Source: Chloroflexota bacterium (GTDB taxonomy: Bacteria; Chloroflexota; Anaerolineae; Ardenticatenales; Ardenticatenaceae). Taken from it: DNA of 15,721 nt. The stretch's first letter is position 1; every line of letters starts with the position of its first letter. Positions 1-7,200 of the stretch are shown in pieces. The translations under genes and the position numbers were made by a program. A model generated the notes under the pieces. The model worked only from the letters and a program-made list of their open reading frames with translations, did no database searches and had not been told where the DNA came from. The stretch spans positions 1 to 15,721 of the forward strand of contig DOUV01000804.1 of the NCBI GenBank assembly GCA_003520455.1. Direction: 5' to 3'.

Positions 1-47
1 CGAGGTAGAGTTGCCAACTTTTCCGAAAAGTTGGCAACTCTACCTCG
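1..47. repeat. REP-like perfect palindrome, copy 1
   Basis: Two 23-base arms are exact reverse complements around a single central base (position 24). The core shared with the other two copies is TGCCAACTTT / AAAGTTGGCA. The outer part of the arms (CGAGGTAGAG and its complement) is unique to this copy. It lies 3 bases beyond the stop codon of the transposase remnant, so it could also end transcription as a hairpin, though there is no T-tract. The left arm starts at base 1, so the palindrome may extend outside the window. Confidence 0.9.
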
Positions 48-50
48 ACT

Positions 51-461
51 TCACTCGATGAGATACTCTGCGATCGGTCGTTCATCGGGATCCGTCTGGT
101 GCAAGGCGACGAAGGCAGCGCGGCCGCCGAACCAGGCCAGCACGTCGTTGCGCGGGATGCGCAGCGATGCCAACTTTTCAAAAGTTGGCATCGCTGAGTC
201 GCCCAGGATCGCGCCATACGACGACCACGGCCACTTGTGGAAATCGGCGACCAGGCCGTGTTTCTGTGGGTTGCGTTGGATGTACTTGACCAGCGCCGCG
301 AAGTAGCGATCGGTGTCCACCAGGATGCGCTTGAACGGCTTCTGGAACAGGCTGCCGGTGCGTTGGTAGCGCAGGTTGACGGCCATGGAGTAGGCGATGA
401 ACAGATTCTTGAAGACGCGGTGGGGCGGACAGGGTTGCCAACTTTCCGAAAGTTGGCAACC
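51..461 (-). pseudogene. REP-associated tyrosine transposase (Y1/HUH family), N-terminus missing
   Basis: This is the C-terminal half of an IS200-like/RAYT single-strand transposase. The reading frame is open from about 461 down to the stop at 51-53, but the first ATG is at 386. The codons upstream of that ATG still encode family-like sequence (HRVFKNLFIAYS, then NLRYQRTGSLFQKPFKR). The conserved block LVKYIQRNP..HGLV...WPWSSY is present; its KY tyrosine is the expected catalytic nucleophile of Y1 transposases. The N-terminal part with the HUH metal-binding histidines is absent, cut off at the palindrome at 431-463, and the space upstream is already occupied by the zinc-finger gene. A second palindrome (162-196) is translated in frame as roughly SAMPTFEKLAS after the WPWSSY block. 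With no HUH motif it should be catalytically dead. RAYTs are known to be tied to REP palindromes, which fits its surroundings. Confidence 0.8.
162..196. repeat. REP-like perfect palindrome, copy 2 (inside the transposase frame)
   Basis: Two 17-base arms are exact reverse complements around one base (C179). It shares the TGCCAACTTT core with copies 1 and 3 but has its own outer arm, CAGCGA and its complement. It lies inside the coding frame of the transposase remnant and keeps that frame open. Confidence 0.9.
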
Positions 462-463
462 CT
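431..463. repeat. REP-like perfect palindrome, copy 3 (junction of the truncated transposase)
   Basis: Two 16-base arms are exact reverse complements around C447. It has the same TGCCAACTTT core, with AGGG/CCCT as its private outer arm. It lies between the broken 5' end of the transposase remnant and the stop codon of the zinc-finger gene, 20 bases away. It may therefore mark the deletion junction, or act as a hairpin after the zinc-finger gene. Confidence 0.9.
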
Positions 464-483
464 AACTACTTCCATGCCTGCGC

Positions 484-714
484 TCAAGCATAGGCAAACA
501 CATCGGCGCGCACGGATCTGACGGGGCGCGTCTCACCGTGGACCATGCGTCGAATGCGTTCGGTCGTGGCGCGGCTAAAGGTTGCATCGCCGCAGCGCGC
601 ACACACGACTGCAGGAATGTCCTCTACAACCACCGGCATACCATCAATCAGAAAGACTTCATTCACGACCTCAGAACGAGCCTCAGTGCTGCCGCATACC
701 TGACAACGAAACAT
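484..714 (-). CDS. YgiT-type (MqsA N-terminal-like) zinc-finger protein
   Basis: This is a 76-aa protein with two CxxC knuckles, CQVCGS near the N-terminus and CARCGD about 30 residues later, around a short beta segment (VFLIDGMPVVVEDIPAVVC). This is the typical layout of YgiT-type zinc-finger proteins, which resemble the N-terminal zinc domain of the antitoxin MqsA. Family members often sit next to a small RNase-type toxin (MqsR or DUF4258). Here the C-terminal tail is short, with no MqsA-like HTH domain. I chose ATG at 714 because GGAGG lies 5 bases upstream of it; a GTG at 720 overlaps that Shine-Dalgarno. No toxin gene is seen on either side: downstream is the transposase remnant and upstream the IS starts about 40 bases away. 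Its role as an antitoxin is inferred from family only. Confidence 0.8.
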   Translation of the reverse strand: MFRCQVCGSTEARSEVVNEVFLIDGMPVVVEDIPAVVCARCGDATFSRATTERIRRMVHGETRPVRSVRADVFAYA

Positions 715-734
715 ACTCACCTCCGTTCGACGTA

Positions 735-743
735 ATTATACCA
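735..743 (-). promoter_or_regulatory. Extended -10 promoter of the zinc-finger gene
   Basis: On the minus strand this reads TGGTATAAT, a perfect -10 hexamer with the TGn extension, about 20 bases upstream of the start codon. No good -35 is visible at 17 bases distance; that position falls inside the left end of the IS, so the original -35 may have been replaced by insertion. Confidence 0.55.
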
Positions 744-753
744 CTCAGTCGGG

Positions 754-782
754 TGTAGTCTTGCATAAAGTCGTACCCCTGG
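754..782. repeat. Left terminal inverted repeat of the IS
   Basis: This 29-base sequence starts TGTAGTCTTGCATAAAGTCG and matches the reverse complement of 2231-2259 exactly. Confidence 0.9.
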
Positions 783-786
783 GGTA

Positions 787-804
787 TTTCATAAAGTCAT
801 GCCC
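787..804. repeat. Inner copy of the IS end motif, left
   Basis: TTTCATAAAGTCATGCCC is a variant of the outer motif TTGCATAAAGTCGTACCC (761-778), offset by 26 bases. It is a likely second transposase binding site. Confidence 0.7.
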
Positions 805-871
805 TCTGAACCTTGACAATCTGAGCCGCACGCGCAAGCTTTCCCCCAGAGACAATGACTGGAGGCGAGCG

Positions 872-2215
872 ATGCCGGCAACACGTGCAACCACGGTGCA
901 ACAGCGCCAGGCAATGGCACACTTGGCGGACCAGGGCCACTCCTATCAGGCCGTGGCGGAGCAAACGGGGGTCTCATTCTGGACCGCCCGGAAGTGGATT
1001 CGTCGGGAGCGGCACGGGGGTTTACCGGCCCTGGTGACCACCGGTGGCCGTCCAGCCACCGGCCCGTTGTCATCCTTCCACCCGTTGGTGCGCTCTGTGG
1101 CCCTGCGTCTCAAGCGCCAGCATCGGACCTGGGGCGCCGCCTACGTGGTCAAGAAGCTGGGCGAGCACCCGGCGTTAACGGGCCAGCGGCTGCCGAGCCT
1201 GGTCGAGGTGTGGCGCTCCTGGCGCCGCTTTGGGGATCGCGTGCTCCCCAGGCGCCGACGGGCACAGCCGCATCGACCGCCCGCCGGGGTGGCCCACGGG
1301 GTGTGGCAAAGGGACACCAAGGAGTCGGTCCCGGTGGGTGGGATCGGGGTGGTCACCTTCAACCAGGCTCGCGATGAGTACGGACGGGCGACCGTGATGC
1401 ACCGCATTCATCCGGCCGACCATCCCCAGCAACGCATCGTCAAGCTGACCAGCGCCCAGGGGCAACAGGATTGCCGGATCGCCTTCACCCACTGGGGGCT
1501 GCCCGACGCCATCCAGACGGACCAGGCCTCCATCTTTGGGGATGCCGACCCCTCGCCCTTCCCCACCCTGTTGACGCTGTGGTGGGTGGGCTTGGGCATC
1601 GAGCACCGTCTGGTTTCATCGCCCCGCCACAATGGCTCTATCGAGCGCGGTCACCGCACCCTCAATGAGCGCACCCTGATCGATCAAGCCTTCAGCGACG
1701 GCTCGGCGCTCCAGACGCAGGTGGATGCCGACTGGGACGAACTCAATGCGGAATGTCCCTCTCGCGCCAAAGGCTGCCAGGGCCAGCCCCCGCTGGTGTC
1801 CCATCCGGAATTGCTCATCCCGCGGCGGCCGTACCGCCCCGAGTGGGAGCGAGACTTGTTCGACTTGCGGCGCGTGGATGCCTACCTGGCCACGCGCACC
1901 TGGATCCGCCTGGTGAGCGACGTCGGGCAGGTCTCCTTGGGCGGTCAGCGCTACGGATTAGGGACCGCTTGGGCGGGCCAGACGGTCTCCGTCAGCTTTG
2001 ACGCTGAACCCCGTGAGTTTGTGTTCACCCAGGTCAAGCCTGCGACCAAGCGGGATACGCGCCCGCCTGAGTTGTCCCCGGTTCGTTTGGGTGCCAAGGG
2101 GCTGAGCGTTGAAGACATCACGGGGGTGCCCGCGGCTCTGGATGATTTACCTAGGCGGCAACTGATGTTGCCCTTGTCAATGTGCGGACCCCACCCTGTC
2201 TCGCCAGGGGTATGA
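872..2215 (+). CDS. IS transposase, HTH plus rve-type DDE catalytic domain
   Basis: This 447-aa transposase would cut and join the IS ends. Residues ~10-46 form a helix-turn-helix (QAVAEQTGVSFWTARKWI). Residues ~140-265 are an RNase H-like integrase core: the acidic triad reads D148 (VWQRDTK), D217 (IQTDQASIF) and E258 (RHNGSIERGHRTLNE). The spacing D217 to E258 is 40 residues, a little longer than the usual D35E because of a short insert after the second Asp. The C-terminal ~180 residues resemble the beta-rich tail of IS481/Mu-type transposases. ATG at 872 is chosen because GGAGG lies 6 bases upstream; the frame is open back to 761 but that part reads through the IS end. The gene looks intact. 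Family assignment (IS481-like) is tentative. Confidence 0.85.
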   Translation: MPATRATTVQQRQAMAHLADQGHSYQAVAEQTGVSFWTARKWIRRERHGGLPALVTTGGRPATGPLSSFHPLVRSVALRLKRQHRTWGAAYVVKKLGEHPALTGQRLPSLVEVWRSWRRFGDRVLPRRRRAQPHRPPAGVAHGVWQRDTKESVPVGGIGVVTFNQARDEYGRATVMHRIHPADHPQQRIVKLTSAQGQQDCRIAFTHWGLPDAIQTDQASIFGDADPSPFPTLLTLWWVGLGIEHRLVSSPRHNGSIERGHRTLNERTLIDQAFSDGSALQTQVDADWDELNAECPSRAKGCQGQPPLVSHPELLIPRRPYRPEWERDLFDLRRVDAYLATRTWIRLVSDVGQVSLGGQRYGLGTAWAGQTVSVSFDAEPREFVFTQVKPATKRDTRPPELSPVRLGAKGLSVEDITGVPAALDDLPRRQLMLPLSMCGPHPVSPGV

Positions 2216-2225
2216 CTTTATGAAA
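2208..2225. repeat. Inner copy of the IS end motif, right
   Basis: The reverse complement reads TTTCATAAAGTCATACCC, 27 bases from the outer motif at 2235-2252. The transposase stop codon TGA (2213-2215) is part of it. Confidence 0.7.
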
Positions 2226-2230
2226 TGACG

Positions 2231-2259
2231 CCAGGGGTACGACTTTATGCAAGACTACA
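2231..2259. repeat. Right terminal inverted repeat of the IS
   Basis: Perfect 29-base match to the reverse complement of the left end (754-782). Confidence 0.9.
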
Positions 2260-2735
2260 GCATATTCAGTCCCCGTAACCGTGCACACGAAGGTAGAAAT
2301 CGGTGTGAAGCCCTGATGCCCTGTCTCACGGATCAGGAAGACGCCGCCGTGGCGCGGCCAGGCGTGGTTTCCCAGCGGCCGGCCGCTGCCCCGTCAGCCA
2401 CCAGCTTGATCAGGCCGCGGGTATCGCGGGCGGTGAGTGCCCGGGGCGACCTGGCGGAAGCCCAGGCCGAGGAGCTCGCGGCATATCTGCTGGAGCACGA
2501 CGTCCTGGAAGGGCCAGAGGAGCCCCTCCGCGTGTACTGGACCACCTATCAGGTTCTGAAGGTCGCCCACCAGGACGACCGCGCCCCCCAGATTCTGGCC
2601 AGGGCTCACACCCTGCTGCAGGAGCGGGCAGCCAGGATCAGGGATGAAACCGTGCGCCGCTCGTTCCTGGAGAACGTGGCCGCTCATCGCGAGATTGCGA
2701 GCGAGTGGACCCGCGCTCACTGTTCCTCGTCCTGA
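2247..2735 (+). pseudogene. C-terminal fragment of a TPR-type (LAL-like) regulator
   Basis: From about base 2430 the frame encodes a helical repeat tail typical of the large ATPase-TPR regulators of Chloroflexota: GDLAEAQAEELAAYLL, then RVYWTTYQVLK, then the signature-like ending ALLQERAARI-type / RRSFLENVAAHREI (here residues ~128-152). These tails normally close proteins of about 1000 aa or more, so only the last ~100 residues survive. The frame is open further upstream into the IS right end, but bases 2260-2430 read as unrelated low-quality sequence and I see no start with a ribosome binding site. The tail is not a copy of the C-terminus of the regulator at 4283-8224, so it comes from a different paralogue. 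The last 19 bases overlap the convergent membrane-protein gene. Confidence 0.6.
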
Positions 2736-3130
2736 CTCAACTCGACGTCCAGCCCCCAACCGAGCCGCGCCAAGAGGTTGTACCCGACAGAGGCGAGCAG
2801 TGCGACTGCGACGAAGATCAGCGCACCGGCCAGTATCAGCAGGAGTGTCAGTCCGATGAAGGTGGCCGGCAGGGTGGTCACCAGCCGGTCGACGGTCTGG
2901 GTTGTCGACTGCAGCCCCAGGGCGGCGAGGATATCGATCCGGGCGAGTTCCTGCCCGAGCACCGTCAGCGTGATCGGCTCGACCCGCTCGAGGGCCCGGG
3001 CGATCTGCCGAAGGACCCGAACCGCGAGCGCGGCGAGGCACATCGCCGGAACGAGCGCGATCAGCCACCCGAGCGCGCAGCCGAGGCGGAGGGCAGATCC
3101 GAGTGTGATCCGGCGAATTGTGTAGCGCAT
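2717..3130 (-). CDS. Small DUF3566-like membrane protein
   Basis: This is a 137-aa protein with two clear hydrophobic segments: residues ~16-40 (GCALGWLIALVPAMCLAALA) and ~88-112 (TFIGLTLLLILAGALIFVAV). A charged/amphipathic region of about 45 residues lies between them, probably outside the cytoplasm. The ending GYNLLARLGWGLDVEL resembles the YNL...GG.EVTL end of DUF3566 proteins, two-TM proteins of unknown function known mainly from Actinobacteria. The start at 3130 is supported by AGGAGG 5 bases upstream. It lies 75 bases downstream of the aldo/keto reductase on the same strand, so the two may be co-transcribed. Function unknown. Confidence 0.7.
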   Translation of the reverse strand: MRYTIRRITLGSALRLGCALGWLIALVPAMCLAALAVRVLRQIARALERVEPITLTVLGQELARIDILAALGLQSTTQTVDRLVTTLPATFIGLTLLLILAGALIFVAVALLASVGYNLLARLGWGLDVELSQDEEQ

Positions 3131-3205
3131 CGTTGCCTCCTGGCTGCGGGCGGGCCGCCTTGAGTGGCGCCGCTGGTCTGTGGATGGCTCGGGCGCGGGT
3201 CGCTA

Positions 3206-4015
3206 CTACCTCGTGGCAAGGAAGGCGACGAGCGCACGCTCGTCGGGGCCGAACCAGGGTGGGTCGCCCGCGGCGGCATTCTGCGCCATGTGCTGTGGGT
3301 TGGAGGTGGCCGGGATGGCGACGTGGCACCGCTGGTCACTCAGGATCCACTTGAGCAGGGCCTGGGCCCAAGTGGTCACGCCGAACGGCCGGAGGTGGGC
3401 CAGGTCCTCTGCCGATGGAGCGCGGCGCAGCATGCTGCCCTGCCCGAAGGGCCGCATCACCACCGCGCCCAGCTCGAGATCAGCCGCGAGGGGCAAGAGA
3501 TCGCGCTCCACCTCGCGCTCGAAAGGGTTGTGGGGGATTTGGATCACGGTGATTCGGCCGCTTTGCATGACCTGGCGCAACTCGACAAAGGCGGAGGGAC
3601 TGTAGTGTGTGGCTCCGATCGCGCCGACGCGACCCTCTTCGCGCAGCTGCTCCAGCATCGGCAAGTGACCGCGCCAGTTGACGAGATTGTGGATCTGGTA
3701 GAGGTCGATGTACCCGCCGAAAAAGCCAAGCGAGCGTTTCGCCTGGGCGCGTCCCTCGGCCACCGTCGACGCCCACACCTTGGTGGCGATCAGCGCCGCG
3801 TCCCGGCGCCCCTGCAGTGTGGCCCCCAGGACGCGCTCGGCCTCGCCGTACATCGGTGAGGAATCGAAGAAGTTAGCGCCGGCAGCCAGCGCCGTATCCA
3901 CTACGTCCCGGGCGTTGGCCTCGGCCGCCCGGCCGCGGACGTCAAACGTCTGCCAGGTGCCCATGCCGACGACCGGCACCGTCAGACCCGTTTTGCCCAA
4001 CACTCGATGCTCCAT
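3206..4015 (-). CDS. Aldo/keto reductase
   Basis: This 269-aa NAD(P)H-dependent oxidoreductase of the AKR superfamily has a TIM-barrel fold and is predicted to be cytoplasmic. It starts with the family-typical RVLGKTGLTVPVVGMGTWQ. The catalytic tetrad is complete: D51 (NFFDSSPMYG), Y56, K79 (IATKVW) and H109 (DLYQIHN). The IPATSNPQHM segment near the C-terminus matches the cofactor-phosphate binding loop of these enzymes. Length is slightly short compared with the usual 280-330 aa but no core block is missing. Start at 4015 is backed by AGGAGG 6 bases upstream. The substrate cannot be told from sequence. It lies downstream of the large regulator (267-base gap) and upstream of the DUF3566-like gene. 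Confidence 0.92.
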   Translation of the reverse strand: MEHRVLGKTGLTVPVVGMGTWQTFDVRGRAAEANARDVVDTALAAGANFFDSSPMYGEAERVLGATLQGRRDAALIATKVWASTVAEGRAQAKRSLGFFGGYIDLYQIHNLVNWRGHLPMLEQLREEGRVGAIGATHYSPSAFVELRQVMQSGRITVIQIPHNPFEREVERDLLPLAADLELGAVVMRPFGQGSMLRRAPSAEDLAHLRPFGVTTWAQALLKWILSDQRCHVAIPATSNPQHMAQNAAAGDPPWFGPDERALVAFLATR

Positions 4016-4282
4016 CGTCTCCCTCCTGACCGGCGCGACCCCCGCTCACCGGCGTGGGGCTGGCCGGCCGCTTGTGCCCAGGGCTGGCCCGATGACTTCC
4101 TCATCAACGGATGGCTCTCGTGATGCGGCGTTACAAGATCGGTGCCATCAGCCGCCTGTGGGGAGACTCGGTGCGCAGATTGCCGAGGGGCACTCCAGGC
4201 ACAAGGTATGCTCGGTGACGGTAGGGGTGATCCATGCAGATGGCAAGAGGCGAGCGCCCTCCGAGGGCGGGCTTCTTGGCGC
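4016..4282. other. Intergenic spacer between regulator and aldo/keto reductase
   Basis: I see no gene in these 267 bases. Just beyond the regulator stop, at 4255-4269, there is a short GC-rich inverted repeat (CGCCCTC C GAGGGCG) that could be a weak terminator hairpin, but it lacks a T-tract. The Shine-Dalgarno of the reductase is at the left edge. No convincing promoter was found. Confidence 0.4.
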
Positions 4283-7200
4283 TCACCCTGCTACCCGTGA
4301 CGTTTCGCTTCGCCCGATCCCCTCCAGTTCGTCGAGCAGTCTTCTGGCTGCGCGCAGGTCGGCGGTATCGAAGCCCTCACTGAACCGGCCGTACGCCTTG
4401 ACCAACACCTGCCGGGCTGCGGACCGCCTGCCCTGTTGCCGCAGCAGCCGGCTGACGCCCATCGCCGCCCGCAACTCCAGCGACTTTGCGCCCTGCTGGC
4501 GGGCAACGGAGAGGGCCTGGCGAAAGCAATTTTCGGCTTCTGCGTGGTTCTCCGCCGAAGCTGCCAGCAGGAGCTCCCCCTTGAGTCGATGCAGCTCCGA
4601 TTCCCACTGGCGCTCTCCTATCTCAGCGACGAGAGCGAGTGCCTCCTCGACCGCCCTCAACCCTTCCTCGATCTGGCCACCTTTTGCGGCTGCCGCTGCG
4701 AAGAGCCCTAGAAAATAGGACTGCCCCAGCTTGACTCCGCTCGCTTGCAGGGCAGTCAGGCCCCGGTGGATCTGCATAATCCCTTCCTCGAAACCGCCGG
4801 CATTTTCAGATTGCATCGCCAGCGCCCAGCCCCGCAGGATTGTCCCTCGCACCTCCCAGTACGCGGATTCCTGCTCACGAGCCAGCGCAATCAGCGCTTC
4901 TGCTTGCGTGCGGGTTGCCTGCTTCTCCCCAAGCATCTGATAGGCCCCCGCGCTCCACTGCAAAGCCTCCGCCAGGCTAAAAGGGTTCGATAACTTCTCT
5001 GCAAGTGCCAATGCTTCCTGGGCCCTTGCCAGCGCCTGAACAGGGTAGCCCAGGAGCCAGAGCAGCCAGTTGACAAAACCAAGAAGCGAGACGCCGGGGT
5101 CCGGACCGGGCAGCCGGGCGGTGGAATCTTCCTGCAAACGGTCGTAGAGCGCGATGCCCTCCTCCAGATGGATGCGTGCTGCTGCCAACTCGCCCCACCA
5201 GAACAGGGTCGTCCCGATGGCAAGGTGCGCAGTTAGCAGGGAGGTGAGGTCTTCCTCGCGCTGGGCAATCCTCAAGAGCTGTTCCCCCAGCTCGAATGCC
5301 GTCTGTAAATCACCACGGATGGCGTTATAGGCGATCAGCCCCTGGAGCACCGGGTAGAGTTTTCCGCTGTCGCCGACCTGCTCGCACAGCTCCCGCGCGC
5401 GCGAATAGGTGCGTTCCACGTCCGGGTCTTCAAACCCCTTGACGCCCATTAAGGTCGCGCCAAGCTGCATCCGCAGGTCGAGCTCCTGCCGCTGGTGCTC
5501 AAGATTCTGCGGTAACGTTTCGAGTAGGGCCAGCGCCTGGTTGAAGTCCGCAATAGCCTCGACCTGTGCCGAACGCTGGGTGGCGCGCTGGCCTGCCCGC
5601 TGGCAATAGTCAATCGCCTGCCTGCTGAGGCCAGCCGCAGCGTAATGCTGGGCCAGCAGTTCAGGCTGAGTCTCGGTGATCGTGGGAAACCGCTCGATCA
5701 GGGCCTGGGCAATCTGCCCGTGGTAGGCGCGGCGCTTGCGCTTGAGCATCGAGCGGTAGGCCGCCTCCTGGATGAGGGCGTGCTTGAAGATGTACATCGC
5801 TCTGGGGGGCTCGCCCGCCTGGTAGAGGAGTCCGGCCTTCACCAATTCGGACAGGTCACGCTGTAAGGTCACTTCATCGAACGGGGAGAGGGCCCGAAGG
5901 AGCTCGTACGGAAATTCCCGGCCGATTGCCGCGGCCAACTGAGCCACTTGTCTCACCGGACCGAGCCGGTCGAGGCGGGCCATCAACGAGCCGCGGAGGG
6001 TGGTGGGGATTGTCTCGAAGGGTGCGGAGCCAGGGCGTTCATAATGCACTTCCCGCTCGACCAGTGCGCCCGACTCCAGCACGGTCTTGGTCAGCTCTTC
6101 CACGAAGAGCGGTACGCCATCGGTCCACGTCACGAGTTGCTTGAGCACCTCAACCGGCAGCGTCTTGCCTGCGACCTGTTCGGCCATGATCATCGTCTGC
6201 TCGGCGGTGAGGGGGCCAAGAGCGACCGATATCACTTGTGGATGCGCCACCCACGGTGGATCAAACTCCGGCCGCTCGGTGAGCAACGCCAGGATGGGAG
6301 CCGTTGATATCCGGTCGACGAGCATGGTGAGCAGATCAAGGCTCGAGGGATCGACCCAGTGAAGATCCTCGACAACCAGAACCACCGGCTGTTGCCTTGC
6401 CATCGCCCAGAGAAGGGCCAGCGCGGTCTCCATCGTCTTCTGTTTTTGACGTTCCGGGGTAAGGTTCAGCGGCGTCTCGTCTGGCTCAGGCGGGAGCGAG
6501 AGCAAATCGCCCAACAAAGGCACTGCCTCCGGCGCATGGCCTGCGAGGTCGAACTGGGCGAGGCCTGCCTTCAACCGCTCCTTTCTCCCTGTCGCCGAAG
6601 GATCGCGATCAAGGTGAAACATCTGCTGGAGGAGACCGATCACGGGATAGAAAGCGCTATTCTGAAAGGAGGGCGACCCGTGGCACTCCAACCAGGTGTG
6701 CGCGGTGTTCGCGAGCCGTTCGGCCAGCGTCCACAGCAGCCGTGATTTGCCGATCCCCGCCTCGCCACGCAGCAAGATAACCTGGCCGTGGCCGGCCTGC
6801 ACCTGTGCCCAGTGGGTCAGCAGGCGTTCCACCTCCGCTTCGCGACCGACGAGCCGTGTGAGTCCCCTGTGGCTAACGGCCTCCAGGCGGCTGCGGGCGC
6901 CACTCTCCTGCAGCACCCGGCACACCGTCACCGGCTTGCCCACTCCCCGCAGCGTGTGCGTCCCCAGTGGCTGGCTTACAAAATAGCCCTGGACCAGCGC
7001 GTGGGTTGTGCCACTAATCACCACCGAGTTGGGTTCGGCCAACTTCAGCAACCGGGTCGCGATATAGAGCGGCTCGCCCACGAGTTCTTGCCCGGGCGAT
7101 TCCCCGATCTCGTTCTCTCCCGTCACGACGAGACCGGTGTCAATTCCGACGCCTAGAGCCAGGTTAAGCGTATCTCGCACCGCCGCTACCAGCGACAGGC

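Larger units (their letters stand above)
754..2259 (+). mobile_element. Complete insertion sequence with DDE integrase-type transposase
   Basis: The element is about 1506 bp long with 29-bp perfect terminal inverted repeats (754-782 and 2231-2259) that begin TGTAGTC, the TG...CA form common in IS3/IS481/IS21-type elements. Each end has a second, inner copy of the motif. A single transposase gene fills the interior and its stop codon lies in the inner motif of the right end. No direct target duplication is obvious in the immediate flanks. The flanks may have rearranged after insertion, which fits the broken genes on both sides. The exact IS family is uncertain; IS481-like is my best guess. Confidence 0.85.

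Noticed and set aside
1..463. CRISPR array
   Set aside because: Three palindromes at spacings of over 100 bases lie within a coding frame, with unequal arms and no regular spacers.
741..2271. TCAGTC on both sides of the IS (745-750 and 2266-2271) as a target duplication
   Set aside because: The two copies are 3 and 6 bases away from the terminal repeats, not directly abutting and not at equal distance, so chance is more likely.
2333..2430. Possible minus-strand protein scrap (ARDTRGLIKLVADG..RWETTPGR)
   Set aside because: It weakly recalls alpha-2-macroglobulin-type sequence, but it is short and could be chance; no support from a neighbouring frame.
3164..3859. Plus-strand frame of 231 codons opposite the aldo/keto reductase
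   Set aside because: The minus strand encodes a complete catalytic tetrad; this is its shadow.
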